This document shows, piece by piece, positions 8,604-17,277 of a DNA stretch of 64,000 nt. Position numbers and translations under genes: made by a program. Where the stretch lies: NCBI RefSeq assembly GCF_031082405.1, contig NZ_JAVHJU010000015.1, forward strand, positions 186,001 to 250,000, read 5' to 3'. The stretch comes from Amycolatopsis sp. A133. GTDB taxonomy: Bacteria; Actinomycetota; Actinomycetes; Mycobacteriales; Pseudonocardiaceae. Within the stretch, counting starts at the first letter, position 1; every line of letters starts with the position of its first letter. Below the pieces are notes generated by a model. That model saw nothing but the letters and a program-made list of their open reading frames with translations. It ran no database searches and had not been told where the DNA came from.

Positions 8604-10123
8604 TTGACCTGCCTCGACTGCCCCCGCCAGAACGGCTCCCGCAGCTTGAACTTCTGGATCTTGCCGGTCGCCGTCCGCGGGAGCTCGTCCAGGAACTCCA
8701 CCCGCTTCGGGCACTTGTACCCCGCCAAATACCCGCGGCAGTGCCGGATCAGCTCTTCCGCCGTCACCTCCCCCTCCACCACGACCAGCGCCGTCACCAG
8801 CTCGCCCCACTTCTCGTCCGGGGTGCCGATCACCGCGGCCTCGCGGATCGCCGGGTGCGAGTTCAGCGCGTCCTCCACCTCGATCGACGACACGTTCTCG
8901 CCGCCGGAAATGATCACGTCCTTCTTGCGGTCCGCGATCGTCAGGTACCCGTCGTCGAACGAACCGCCGTCGCCCGTGTGGAACCAGCCGCCTTCCTGGA
9001 CCCGCGCGGTTTCCGCCGGGTTCTCCCAGTAGCCGTCGAGGTTGTGGTTGGACTGCGCGAGCACCTCGCCGTCGCGGTCGACGGCGATCCGGACGCCCAG
9101 CGCCGGCGTCCCCGCGCGGCCCAGCAGGCGGGCCTGCTCCTGCGGGTCGAGGCCCGCCCACTCGCTGCGCATCCGGTTGACCGTCAGCAGCGGCGCGGTC
9201 TCGGTGAGCCCGTAGATCTGGATGAACTCCCAGCCCAGCTCGGCCCGGACCCGCTCGATCGTGCGCGTCGGCGGCGGGGCGCCGGCCACGACGATCCGGA
9301 CGCGGTCGCGGCCGGGGACCTCGCCGGTCCAGGTCGTGGCCGCGTCCAGCGCCGCCGTGACCACCGCGGGGGCCGCGCAGAGGATGGTGACGCCGTGTTC
9401 GTCGATGCGCCGCAGGATCTCGGCGCCGTCGACCTTCCGCAGCACGATGTGCCGCCCGCCGAGGCCGGTCACCGCGTACGGCATGCCCCAGCCGTTGCAG
9501 TGGAACATCGGCAGGGTGTGCAGCAGGACGTCGTTGTCGCTCAACGTCGTGTGCAGGCCGAAGACGGCGGCGTTCAGCCAGAGGTTGCGGTGGGTGAGCT
9601 GCACGCCCTTCGGCCGCGCGGTCGTCCCCGACGTGTAGTTGATCGTGGCGGTCGCCGACTCGTCGCCGTCCCACGGCCGGGGCGTTCCGTCGCCGCCCCA
9701 GATGGCCTCGTCGTCGCGGCCGAGGACGAACACGTGCTTCGCCGTCACCGTGTCCAGCAGGTGCGCCAGCTCCGGGTCGACGATCAGCACCTCCGCCCCG
9801 GAGTGCTCCACTATGTACTTGACCTCGGCCGCGGCCAGCCGGAAGTTCACCGGCACCAGGATGCGGCCCCAGCCGGACACGCCGAAGAACGACACGAGCA
9901 GGCGGGCGGCGTTGTGCGACACCACCGCGACGCGCCCGCCGGCCGGCACACCCAGCGCGTCGAGGTTGGCGGCCTGCGCGCGGGCCCGGCGCGCCACCTC
10001 GCGGTAGGTGAGCGAACCCCAGCTCGGGGCGGGCTGGTCCGGCTCGTCGACCACCGCGACGCGGTCCGGGTACACCGTTTCCGCGCGGTCGAGGAAGTCC
10101 CGGACACCCAGATCGAAGAACAT
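8600..10123 (-). CDS. Acyl-CoA synthetase/AMP-dependent ligase
   Basis: A 507-residue adenylating enzyme that activates a carboxylic acid as its AMP ester and usually transfers it to CoA. The motifs are complete: P-loop TSGTTARPKGVQLTHRN, YGLTETAP, GWFHTGDGG with the following DRKKD hinge, and the C-terminal catalytic Lys in PRTATGKIQK. Length and ISGGENVSS suggest the medium/long-chain fatty acyl-CoA ligase group (FadD-like). The start is MFFDLGVRDFLDRAE; the base run just before the ATG is a poor ribosome-binding site. It stands alone between the epoxide hydrolase and a divergent coiled-coil gene. Confidence 0.92.
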   Translation of the reverse strand: MFFDLGVRDFLDRAETVYPDRVAVVDEPDQPAPSWGSLTYREVARRARAQAANLDALGVPAGGRVAVVSHNAARLLVSFFGVSGWGRILVPVNFRLAAAEVKYIVEHSGAEVLIVDPELAHLLDTVTAKHVFVLGRDDEAIWGGDGTPRPWDGDESATATINYTSGTTARPKGVQLTHRNLWLNAAVFGLHTTLSDNDVLLHTLPMFHCNGWGMPYAVTGLGGRHIVLRKVDGAEILRRIDEHGVTILCAAPAVVTAALDAATTWTGEVPGRDRVRIVVAGAPPPTRTIERVRAELGWEFIQIYGLTETAPLLTVNRMRSEWAGLDPQEQARLLGRAGTPALGVRIAVDRDGEVLAQSNHNLDGYWENPAETARVQEGGWFHTGDGGSFDDGYLTIADRKKDVIISGGENVSSIEVEDALNSHPAIREAAVIGTPDEKWGELVTALVVVEGEVTAEELIRHCRGYLAGYKCPKRVEFLDELPRTATGKIQKFKLREPFWRGQSRQVN

Positions 10124-10183
10124 CCCCCGATGATGACTCTTCGCAGGTGCCCGCACCAGTCCGATGTGGTTCGCTGGACCACG

Positions 10184-11011
10184 ATGGACTTCGACACGGT
10201 GGCCGGCGAGCTCTACGGGGGTGACCTCGCGGAGTTCGTCAGCGCGCGCAACGCGGCGGCGAAGGCCGCGAAGGCCGAAGGAGACGCGGAGCTCGCGAAG
10301 CGGATCCAGGAGCTGCGGAAACCGACCACGGCCGCGGCGATCGTCAACGGCCTGGCCAGGGACGACTCCGCGCAGCTGCGCGAACTCGCCGAGCTCGGCG
10401 CCGAACTGCGGGACGCCCACACCCGCCTGGCCGGCGACGACCTGCGGGCGCTGACCCGGCGCCGCGGCGAGCTGGTGCGGCGGATCCTCCACGAGCTGCC
10501 GTCGACGAGCGATTCGGTGTCCCGCGAGGTCGAGGCGACCCTGGAAGCCGTCGCAGCCGACCCCGACACGGCCGCGCTGGCGCTGGCCGGGCGGCTGACG
10601 TCGGTGGCGCACCAGGACACCGACCAGTGGTTCAGCCTGGCCGCGAGTGTGCCGCCCGCCACCGGGAAGCGCCCGGGGAAGCTGGTGGACAAGTCCGAAC
10701 CGGCCAAGCCGAAGCGGGACCACCGGCGCGAGGAAGAGGACCGGGCACGGGCCCGCGCCGAACGCGAGCGCCTGCGCAAGGAGGCCGCCGAGCGGGACAA
10801 GGAACGCGCGGCGGCCGAGCGCGACCTCGTCCGCACCGAGCGCGCGGCCGAGCAGGCCACGGCCCGAGTCGACGACCTGCGCGAGCGGCTCGCGGAAGCC
10901 GAGGAACGCGCCGGTCGGGCGACGGCGGAGTTCGAGACGGCGAAGGCGGCCTTCGACGAGGCCGACGCGGCCGCCACCGCCGCGCGGAAGGCCGCCGACG
11001 CCGCCCGCTGA
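10184..11011 (+). CDS. Coiled-coil protein of unknown function
   Basis: The protein is 275 residues. The N-terminal 150 residues (MDFDTVAGELYGGDLAEFVSARN ... LRKPTTAAAIVNGLARDD) are mostly helical. Residues about 170-275 are an extended charged coiled coil (runs of Arg, Glu, Ala such as RARARAERERLRKEAAERDK). No signal peptide, membrane segment or enzyme motif is seen. I recognise this as a recurrent actinobacterial hypothetical architecture without an established function. It is divergent from the acyl-CoA ligase with about 60 bases between the starts. Confidence 0.75.
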   Translation: MDFDTVAGELYGGDLAEFVSARNAAAKAAKAEGDAELAKRIQELRKPTTAAAIVNGLARDDSAQLRELAELGAELRDAHTRLAGDDLRALTRRRGELVRRILHELPSTSDSVSREVEATLEAVAADPDTAALALAGRLTSVAHQDTDQWFSLAASVPPATGKRPGKLVDKSEPAKPKRDHRREEEDRARARAERERLRKEAAERDKERAAAERDLVRTERAAEQATARVDDLRERLAEAEERAGRATAEFETAKAAFDEADAAATAARKAADAAR

Positions 11012-11208
11012 GCTATGCGGTTAAGGGATGGCCGACGGCCGGCCCGGTTGGTAGCGTGTGATTGCGCCCCGGATGGGCCGACACACGGAGGTAGTGGCTA
11101 CCAAGCCCCCTTGAGATCGACACGTTCCGCCTTTCCCTGGCGGAGCTGTGCCCTCCGTGTCGCCCTCTCGGCCTCCGGTGATTCCGTCATCGGAAAGGAC
11201 AACCCAGC

Positions 11209-11937
11209 TTGATCATGCTCACCACGACCGGCGCCCGGACGGGCCGGAAGCACCGCGTTCCCTTGGGAGCCCTGGACATCGACGGCCGGCTGGTCGTCAT
11301 CGCGTCGGCGATGGGGTCGCCGAAGCACCCCGCCTGGTACCACAACATCCGGCGCAACCCCCTTGTCCTGGTGGAAACGGACACCGAAACGTACGAGGCG
11401 ATGGCGGCCCTCCCGCCCGATCGCGATCGGCTGTTCGCCGAGGTGATCGAGCGGGAGCCGGGGTTCGCGGACTACCAGGCGCGAACGACCCGGATCCTGC
11501 CCGTCGTCGAGCTGCACCGGTTCGACACCGCACGCCGCATGGGCGACTGGCTCGTCGAGATGCACGACTGGCTGCGCGGTGAGCTGAAGGAAATGCGCGC
11601 CGAACTGGATTGCGGCGTCCCACTGCAGCTGCGCACGCGGTGTGCCGGCTTCTGCACGGCCCTCACCCGGCACCACACCGGGGAGGCCAGGAACATCTTC
11701 CCGGTGCTGGCCGAGCGGTTCCCGGCCCTCAAGCCCACGTTGGACAAGCTCGACGAAGAGCACGTCGTCGTGGCCCGGCTGCAGGAGGAGATCGAGCGGC
11801 TCGTCGAGGAGGAAACCGACCCGGTCCGGCTCCGCGCGGAGTTCGACCGGCTCCAGTCCGCCTTGGACAGTCACTTCGCCTACGAGGAGCGCACGCTCGT
11901 CGCGGCGCTGAACGTCCTGCTGCCCGCGCCCGGCTGA
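11209..11937 (+). CDS. Deazaflavin-dependent nitroreductase-like domain fused to a hemerythrin-like domain
   Basis: A 242-residue protein from TTG 11209 (ATG 11215 is possible); GGAAAGG upstream fits either. Residues 3-105 (LTTTGARTGRKHRVPLGA, HPAWYHNIRRNP) are the F420-dependent Ddn-type nitroreductase fold. Residues about 110-238 form a four-helix hemerythrin HHE domain (MHDWLRGELKEM, LTRHHTGEARNIFPVLAERFP, DKLDEEHVVV, SHFAYEERTL), with the iron-ligand His and Glu visible. The usual 30-40 residue N-terminal helix of Ddn proteins is absent: an in-frame stop lies at 11179 and no other frame supplies it. The pair may couple F420 chemistry to oxygen or iron sensing (inference). Confidence 0.82.
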   Translation: MIMLTTTGARTGRKHRVPLGALDIDGRLVVIASAMGSPKHPAWYHNIRRNPLVLVETDTETYEAMAALPPDRDRLFAEVIEREPGFADYQARTTRILPVVELHRFDTARRMGDWLVEMHDWLRGELKEMRAELDCGVPLQLRTRCAGFCTALTRHHTGEARNIFPVLAERFPALKPTLDKLDEEHVVVARLQEEIERLVEEETDPVRLRAEFDRLQSALDSHFAYEERTLVAALNVLLPAPG

Positions 11938-12786
11938 TCAGAGCAGCAGCTCGGCCAGCCGCCGCTGGTCCGCCAGCTCCGCTTCGGGTGACGCGCCGAG
12001 CACCTGGACGGCCACGTGGTCGGCGCCGGCGTCCAGGTGGGCCCGAAGTCCCTTGGCGACGGTTTCGGGTGTGCCGTGCAGGACGAGGTCGTCGATCAGG
12101 CGGTCGCTGCCGCCACCGGCGACGTCGGCTTCGGTGTACCCGTGGCGCAGCAGGTTGTTCACGTAGTTGCTCAAGCCCAGATAAGGGGTCTGGACGTACG
12201 GCCGCCCGATGGCGCGCGCGGCCACCGGGTCGTCGTCCACGACCACCTTGTGCTCCGGTGCCAGCAGCTTGCCCGCGCCCAGGATCGACCGGGCGTGCCG
12301 GGTGTGCGTGGCCGGCACGAGGTACGGGTGCGCGCCCGCGGTGCGCTCGGCGGCCAGCTTCAGCACGCGGTCGCCGAGCGCGGCGAGCACTCGGGCCTCG
12401 GCCGGGACGCCGGCCGCGTCGAGCCGGTCGAGGTAGTCGACGATCTTGGCGTACGGGCCGCGGTATCCGGTGACCGACTCGGGGTGGCCGACGCCGATGC
12501 CGAGCAGCAAGCGCTCGCCGTAGCGGCCGGCGAGCCGGTGGTAGGACTCGGCGAGCGTTTCCGGCTCGTCGACCCACATGTTGACGATCGCCGTCGCCAC
12601 GGTGATCCGCTCGGTCGAGTCGAGGAGGTCCTCGACGAACGCGAGGTCGCCGACCGAGTTGCGGCCGGTACCGAGCCAGACCGTGCCGTAGCCGAGCCGG
12701 TCCGCCGCGACGGCGTGCGCCTTGCGCGTCACGTCGTCGCGGTGCGGGGCGAGGAACAGGCCGAACTGCTTCGCTACATTTGTCAT
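11938..12786 (-). CDS. LLM-class F420-dependent oxidoreductase
   Basis: A 282-residue luciferase-like monooxygenase/F420 oxidoreductase: KQFGLFLAPHRDDV at the N-terminus, LGYGTVWLGTGRNS, TERITVATAIVNMW and GRYGERLLLGIGVGHPESV. It matches the TIGR03620-type subgroup common in actinobacteria that also hold TetR neighbours. It probably uses F420 in the cytosol; the substrate is unknown. It is directly downstream of a TetR gene on the same strand with a 32-base gap that contains an inverted repeat, so it is the likely TetR target. A near-leaderless start is possible. Confidence 0.88.
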   Translation of the reverse strand: MTNVAKQFGLFLAPHRDDVTRKAHAVAADRLGYGTVWLGTGRNSVGDLAFVEDLLDSTERITVATAIVNMWVDEPETLAESYHRLAGRYGERLLLGIGVGHPESVTGYRGPYAKIVDYLDRLDAAGVPAEARVLAALGDRVLKLAAERTAGAHPYLVPATHTRHARSILGAGKLLAPEHKVVVDDDPVAARAIGRPYVQTPYLGLSNYVNNLLRHGYTEADVAGGGSDRLIDDLVLHGTPETVAKGLRAHLDAGADHVAVQVLGASPEAELADQRRLAELLL

Positions 12787-12810
12787 AGCGAGCAATGTAT
12801 CAAATGTAGC
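12773..12810. promoter_or_regulatory. Inverted repeat over the LLM oxidoreductase start
   Basis: GCTACATTTG (12773-12782) and CAAATGTAGC (12801-12810) are perfect 10-base arms 18 bases apart, spanning the LLM ATG at 12786. On the minus strand the interior reads TACATTTGATACATTGCT, a direct repeat with -10-like TACATT. A related ACAATTGCT lies just before the TetR start near 13510-13520. It is a good candidate operator for the adjacent TetR protein. Confidence 0.5.
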
Positions 12811-12818
12811 GGCGGCTG

Positions 12819-13508
12819 TCAGGTGGCCAGGCGGTGCAGCCATTCCCGCAGCATTTGACGCTCGGTGGTGGTCAGCGCGCCGGTGTCGTCTTCGAGGGCG
12901 GTCGACAAAGCGACAGCGAGGGCGCTCACGGACGAGCCCTCGGCGGGGCGGTCGACGAGCAGTCCGGCCAGCACCGACTCCCTGACCTGGGTCGACATCG
13001 CCAGATCCCGGCTGTCTTCGGGCTGGGCGATCAGGCTGAGCGTCACGCCGCTGTTGGCCGCCGCGAACTGCCGCGCGGCCTCCGCCGCCTCGACGCGCAG
13101 GCGGCCGTCGCGCGCCAGCGGCGTGAACAGCTCCAGCAGCATCGCTTCGGCGCTCGACGTGAGGTTGCACGGCACGCCCGGCTCGATCTGGCCGTAGAGC
13201 AGCACGTAGAACGCGGGGTGCTCCAGGCCGTATTCGACGTGCCTGTCCCAGCCCGTGCGGATCCGGTCGACCGGGTCGCCGTCCGGTGCCGGGGCCTGGA
13301 CGTACTGGGTGAAGCCGTAGTTGACGACGGCGTCGAGCAGGCCCTGCTTGCTGCCGAAGTGGTGGTACAACGTCGGGGCTTGGACGCCGGCGCGCTCGCA
13401 GATCGCCCGCGTCGACACCGGGCCGTCGCCGGCTTCGTGCAGGAGCTGGCCGGCGGCCAGCAGCAGGCGGTCGCGGGTACTGGTGGCGTTGCTCGATCGT
13501 CCGGCCAT
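12819..13508 (-). CDS. TetR/AcrR-family transcriptional regulator
   Basis: The protein is 229 residues from MAGRSSNATSTRDRLLLAAG. The N-terminal helix-turn-helix is clear (TRAICERAGVQAPTLYHHFGSKQGLLDAVV). The C-terminal ligand-binding half is helical and unspecific. An upstream frame extension to 13535 would encode the dispersed palindrome and is unlikely to be translated. The gene is followed by the LLM oxidoreductase on the same strand. Bases just before its ATG contain TTACAAT, a -10-like element only a few bases from the start, which suggests a very short leader. Confidence 0.9.
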   Translation of the reverse strand: MAGRSSNATSTRDRLLLAAGQLLHEAGDGPVSTRAICERAGVQAPTLYHHFGSKQGLLDAVVNYGFTQYVQAPAPDGDPVDRIRTGWDRHVEYGLEHPAFYVLLYGQIEPGVPCNLTSSAEAMLLELFTPLARDGRLRVEAAEAARQFAAANSGVTLSLIAQPEDSRDLAMSTQVRESVLAGLLVDRPAEGSSVSALAVALSTALEDDTGALTTTERQMLREWLHRLAT

Positions 13509-13525
13509 ATAGCAATTGTAACGCC

Positions 13526-13545
13526 GCACTTTCACGTGAAAGTGC
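13526..13545. repeat. 20-base perfect palindrome, dispersed repeat family A, copy 1
   Basis: GCACTTTCACGTGAAAGTGC is a perfect palindrome lying just upstream of the TetR start. The identical 20-mer recurs inside mceD at 49077-49096, and a variant copy lies 11 bases away at 13557-13582. It is a short dispersed palindrome rather than a local operator. Confidence 0.85.
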
Positions 13546-13556
13546 CAGCTTGCAAT

Positions 13557-13582
13557 GCCGCACTTTCAGGTGAAAGTGCGGC
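13557..13582. repeat. 26-base near-palindrome, dispersed repeat family A, copy 2
   Basis: Twelve-base arms GCCGCACTTTCA and TGAAAGTGCGGC flank a GG centre. Apart from the central pair it repeats the 20-mer at 13526-13545. The two copies sit head to tail between the TetR start and the kinase stop. Confidence 0.8.
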
Positions 13583-13590
13583 CTGGCGGG

Positions 13591-14517
13591 TCAGCGGAGG
13601 CGAAGCTGGACCCGCCGGAGCCCGGCGAAGGCGGCCAGCACCCCCGGGTCCGTCGTGGCCGCGGCCGGCCGCACCGACCGGTAGCCGTCCAGCAGCGCTT
13701 CGCGCAGTTCCTCCCGCTGCGGCAGGTGCCGGAGCGCGTCGAGCGCCACGGCGAGGTCGTAGGCGTAGTGCCCGTAGCCGCAGTCGTCGAAGTCGATCGC
13801 GTGCACGCTGCCGCGGTGCAGCAGGTAGTTCTCCTGGTGCAGGTCGCCGTGCACCAGGCCGAAGACGTCGGCGCCGTACCCCAGCTCCGCCCGCACCGCG
13901 CGAGCGCGCGCCACGGCGTCGCGGATCCGTTCGTCGCCCCCGGCCGCCGCGACGGCCCGGTCGACGACCGCCGGGGAGAAGCCGTCCACCTGTGTGCGGC
14001 CGAACTCGGTCAGGTCGTCGACGCGGCCGCGGTCGAGGCCGTTCATCCGCCCGCCGTGCAGGTGCAGCCGCGCGGTGAACTCGCCCACCGCGTACAGCTG
14101 CGGCGCGCTGAGCCGCTCGTCGAGGAACCGGCCCTCGACCCAGTGGCTGAGCACGCAGGTGCGGGGTTCGGGCACGGCCGGGTCGGCGACCACGGTGACC
14201 AGGTCCCGTGCGCGCGTCGGCACCGGCCACGGAACGACGAGGTCGGTCTCGCGGCGCAGCGTGGCGAGCCAGGCCATCTCGGCCCGCACCTGCGCAACAC
14301 CGGGCCCGTCCGGGCGCTGCACCCGCAGCACGTACCGGTGGCCGTCCGCGCCGTCGACGCGGAACGTCGTGTTGTGCCCGTGGGCCAGCGGGGTCAGGCG
14401 GGCCACCGGCACGGCGTAGGCGGTCAACGCCGCTTCGGCGAGCCGGCGCAGGCGTCGCGTGCGGCCGGCGCGGTCGAGCTCGGCGAACGGCCGGGAGTTC
14501 GCCTGGAAGTCGGCCAT
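13591..14517 (-). CDS. APH-family phosphotransferase (kinase-like fold)
   Basis: The protein is 308 residues. HGDLHQENYLL holds the catalytic Asp and the Mg-binding Asn region of the aminoglycoside phosphotransferase/choline kinase superfamily, and AIDFDDCGYGHYAYDL is the DFG-equivalent. YVLRVQRPDGPGVAQVRAEMAWL is the nucleotide-binding strand and helix. Family members phosphorylate small hydroxylated molecules such as homoserine, choline or antibiotics; the substrate here is unknown. It follows the aminotransferase gene by 11 bases on the same strand, so the two probably act together, perhaps on an amino alcohol or amino acid. Confidence 0.88.
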   Translation of the reverse strand: MADFQANSRPFAELDRAGRTRRLRRLAEAALTAYAVPVARLTPLAHGHNTTFRVDGADGHRYVLRVQRPDGPGVAQVRAEMAWLATLRRETDLVVPWPVPTRARDLVTVVADPAVPEPRTCVLSHWVEGRFLDERLSAPQLYAVGEFTARLHLHGGRMNGLDRGRVDDLTEFGRTQVDGFSPAVVDRAVAAAGGDERIRDAVARARAVRAELGYGADVFGLVHGDLHQENYLLHRGSVHAIDFDDCGYGHYAYDLAVALDALRHLPQREELREALLDGYRSVRPAAATTDPGVLAAFAGLRRVQLRLR

Positions 14518-14528
14518 CGCCCAGGTGC

Positions 14529-15710
14529 TCAGCTGATCGACCGTTCCGGCTCGCGGGCGTGGGAGACCAGCTCGATGGCCGGCGTCGTGTGCCGGCCGCC
14601 GCCCAGCCGCTCCACGCCGCGCAGTCCCTCGACCAGCCGTTCGACCTCGGTGTCCGGCCGCACCCCGAAGCGCATGAACTGGCTGGTCATGCCGATCTTG
14701 TTGCCGCACTGGCGCACCAGCAGGTGGTGCTCGGCGAGCAGGTAGTCGCACAGCTCGGCGCCGTCGACCGAAGCGGGCAGCTTGACGAGCAGGAAGTTGG
14801 CCTGCGACGGGAACACCGTCAGCTCCGCGAACTGCCCGAGCTGCGAATGCATCATGAACCGGTCGAGCGCGAGCTTCTTGAGGCTGTCCTCGTACTCCGC
14901 GCGGCGCTCGGCGAGCATGAAGATCACGGTCTCGGCGAGCGAGTTCAGGTTCCACTTCGGCAGCGCGGCCGACAGCTTGCGCGTCAGCGCGGGGTTCGAG
15001 ACCTGGTAGCCGAACCGGATCCCGTGCAGCCCGAAGTTCTTGCCGAGGCTCTTCAGCACGATCACGTTCGGCCGGACGACGGCTTCGGCGGCCACCGACG
15101 GGTTCCGCTCGACCTCGACGAAGTCGATGAACGACTCGTCGATCACCACCAGGTCGAGGTCTTCCAGCGCGTCCATGAACCGGATCACCTCGCGGCGCGG
15201 CAGGTACCCGCCGTCGGGGTTGTTCGGGTTGCACAGCACCGCGACCCGCGAGCCGCGGCGCTTGATGAAGTCGAGGTAGTCGTCCACGCGCAGCTCGAAG
15301 TTGTCCGCTTCCTTAAGCAGGAACATGTCGACGCGCTTGCCCGTCTCCATCGGCTGGTCGGTCCAGCGGCCGAACGTCGGGATCGGCACGGCGACGCTGG
15401 AGCCGACCAGCAGCCGGTCGATCCAGGTGATCAGCTCGGTCGAGCCGTTGGCCAGCGAGATCGTCGACGGGTTGAGCCGCAGCACGCTCGCCAGCTGCGC
15501 GGTGATCGCGCCGGCGTCGCTCGGGTAGAACTTGAGGATCGTGCGGAGGTTCCGTTCGAGCTCGCCGAACATCTCGTCGGTCGGGAAGTACGGGTTGCAG
15601 GGGATGCAGAAGTCCGCGAGGTCGTCCGCGTGCTGCCCCATCGCCCTGGCCACCGAGAAGAACGACGGGCTGTGGGCCTTGTTCTGCTGGAAAAGGCCGT
15701 GGGTGGTCAT
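14529..15710 (-). CDS. PLP-dependent class I/II aminotransferase (HisC/CobD-like)
   Basis: A 393-residue fold-type I PLP enzyme. CNPNNPDGGYLPRREV, DESFIDF and LKSLGKNFGLHGIRFGY (with the Schiff-base Lys) are typical of histidinol-phosphate aminotransferase and threonine-phosphate decarboxylase relatives. The start used is ATG 15710 (MTTHGLFQQNKAHSP); the frame extends to 15722. It heads a two-gene unit with the APH-type phosphotransferase. The combination of aminotransferase and kinase suggests modification of a phosphorylated amino compound, but no pathway can be named. Confidence 0.88.
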   Translation of the reverse strand: MTTHGLFQQNKAHSPSFFSVARAMGQHADDLADFCIPCNPYFPTDEMFGELERNLRTILKFYPSDAGAITAQLASVLRLNPSTISLANGSTELITWIDRLLVGSSVAVPIPTFGRWTDQPMETGKRVDMFLLKEADNFELRVDDYLDFIKRRGSRVAVLCNPNNPDGGYLPRREVIRFMDALEDLDLVVIDESFIDFVEVERNPSVAAEAVVRPNVIVLKSLGKNFGLHGIRFGYQVSNPALTRKLSAALPKWNLNSLAETVIFMLAERRAEYEDSLKKLALDRFMMHSQLGQFAELTVFPSQANFLLVKLPASVDGAELCDYLLAEHHLLVRQCGNKIGMTSQFMRFGVRPDTEVERLVEGLRGVERLGGGRHTTPAIELVSHAREPERSIS

Positions 15711-15743
15711 ACCGTGCCGCACGCGTGTTCTCCGTCCGCCGCT

Positions 15744-16652
15744 TTACCGGCCCCTTGCCTTCCCGTTGAGGACACGTGCGAATCGGGCAGCCGGTTCAAT
15801 GCCGGACAGCGCGTGGATCCCGGTGCCCGCCAGCACGGCGGCGGCCAGCGCGGACAGCACCATGAGCGGCAGCGGTGCGGCCAGCGGGTCGATGCCGGTG
15901 AAGGACTCGACGCCGATCACGGCGGTGAGCAGGGCATCGGCGGCGACGGCGGTCTTCACGATGCGCAGCCGGTGTGGCTCGGGGTGGGGGGTGAAGCGCA
16001 GGATCCAGGCGAGCGCGGGCAGCACGAGGATGGCGTGCATGGCGACCGCGTGCAGCGGCTTGAGGGCACCGGCGGTCGTGTAGGCGAGCTGCGGATCGCC
16101 GCCGCGGGCCGCGACGACCCCGCGTCCGATCATCACCGCCCCGGTGGCCAGGGCGGCCACCAGCACGACCAGGCCGGCGCGGACGGCCAGGCGCAGGCTC
16201 GGCGCGTCCGGGCCGGGCTCGACGAGCGCGGTGGCCGTGAAGCCGACGACGGTCAGGACGAGCACCCCGCCGCCCGCGGCGAGCGTCATCGAAACGACGT
16301 TGTCGAACGGCGTCCCGAAGTTGAAGTGCGACGGGACGCCTCGCCACGCCTGCATGCTGACCAGTACGACCTCGGTCACGCTCGCCCAGGTGAACGCGCC
16401 GAGCAGGACACCGCGCAGCCGCGGGCGCATGGTGAGGAAGGACGTCGCCCAGGCGACCGACGCCAGCGTCAGCCCGAAGGACAGGCCGAACGTGACGGCC
16501 TTGCGCATCGACAGCGGGCCCAGCCACGAGCCGCCGGTGGCGACGAGCACGAGCGCGTGCACGACACCGCTCAGGAACAGTGCCGCGCCGACGGCGTAGG
16601 CGATCCGCTCGGCCGGTCTGCCGTCGTACCGGATCCGGGTCAGTGCGTTCAT
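15744..16652 (-). CDS. Multi-pass membrane protein of unknown function
   Basis: The protein is 302 residues with about eight hydrophobic segments (for example IAYAVGAALFLSGVVHALVL, VTFGLSFGLTLASVAWATSFL, LVLTVVGFTATALV, GLVVLVAALATGAVMIG and LPLMVLSALAAAVLAG). No transporter or enzyme motif is evident. Several His residues lie in or near membrane segments (GVVHALVL, HAVAMHAILVL), which could hint at a redox or metal role, but this is weak. It is transcribed away from the YciI-like gene across a 212-base region. Confidence 0.75.
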   Translation of the reverse strand: MNALTRIRYDGRPAERIAYAVGAALFLSGVVHALVLVATGGSWLGPLSMRKAVTFGLSFGLTLASVAWATSFLTMRPRLRGVLLGAFTWASVTEVVLVSMQAWRGVPSHFNFGTPFDNVVSMTLAAGGGVLVLTVVGFTATALVEPGPDAPSLRLAVRAGLVVLVAALATGAVMIGRGVVAARGGDPQLAYTTAGALKPLHAVAMHAILVLPALAWILRFTPHPEPHRLRIVKTAVAADALLTAVIGVESFTGIDPLAAPLPLMVLSALAAAVLAGTGIHALSGIEPAARFARVLNGKARGR

Positions 16653-16864
16653 GTCCCGGAGTGTCGTCTCGCAACGGGGGCCGGCGCGTCGGCCCGGCGG
16701 CGACACCACGACGTACGACGACGGGCGTACGGTAATCGGCTGATATGTGGAAAAAGCGCTGGTAAAGGAATTCCGATGTTCTTGACGGAATATTAACGGA
16801 AAGGGTGCCCGGTGCCACTCGCCAGGCGGATGCGGTGGCGGCGCCAGCGTTCTACTCTGCGAAC

Positions 16865-17164
16865 ATGTACATCGCACTGTTGACCTATACGGCGCCCGAA
16901 ACAGAAGTCGACTACGCACTGCCCGACCATTCGGAGTGGGTTCGCAAACAATTCACGAAGGGACTCTTCCTCGTTTCCGGAAAGGGCAACGGCGCGGCCG
17001 ATCAGGTGATACTGACCCGCCCGGTGCTGCGCGGCAAGCTCGACGCCGTGCTCGCGAGCGATCCGTTCGTGGTCCGGCGGCTCGCTCGCTACGACGTCAT
17101 CGAGTTCACCGCCACGCGCACCGCTCGGGAGCTGCTGGCGATCAACGAGGCCATTGCCTCCTGA
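16865..17164 (+). CDS. YciI-like small protein
   Basis: A 99-residue protein beginning MYIALLTYTAPETEVD, the ferredoxin-like alpha/beta fold of YciI-related proteins. The typical HSEWVRKQFTKGLFLVSGKGNG segment carries the conserved His, and DPFVVRRLARYDVIEFTATR ends the fold. Family members are small dimers of uncertain function, some with active-site His/Asp pairs. The frame opens at 16805, but 16865 fits the family start. The 212 bases upstream hold a TTGACG hexamer at 16782 without a convincing -10. Confidence 0.82.
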   Translation: MYIALLTYTAPETEVDYALPDHSEWVRKQFTKGLFLVSGKGNGAADQVILTRPVLRGKLDAVLASDPFVVRRLARYDVIEFTATRTARELLAINEAIAS

Positions 17165-17277
17165 CGCTCCGTCATGGTCGGGTGGCCCGGCGACGTTGCC
17201 CCGCCACCTGACGGCGAAGAATGCTCACCCGCCGGCTCTCGCTTATGATCGCGAGGACGTCCAGCAGGGAGAGTGCG

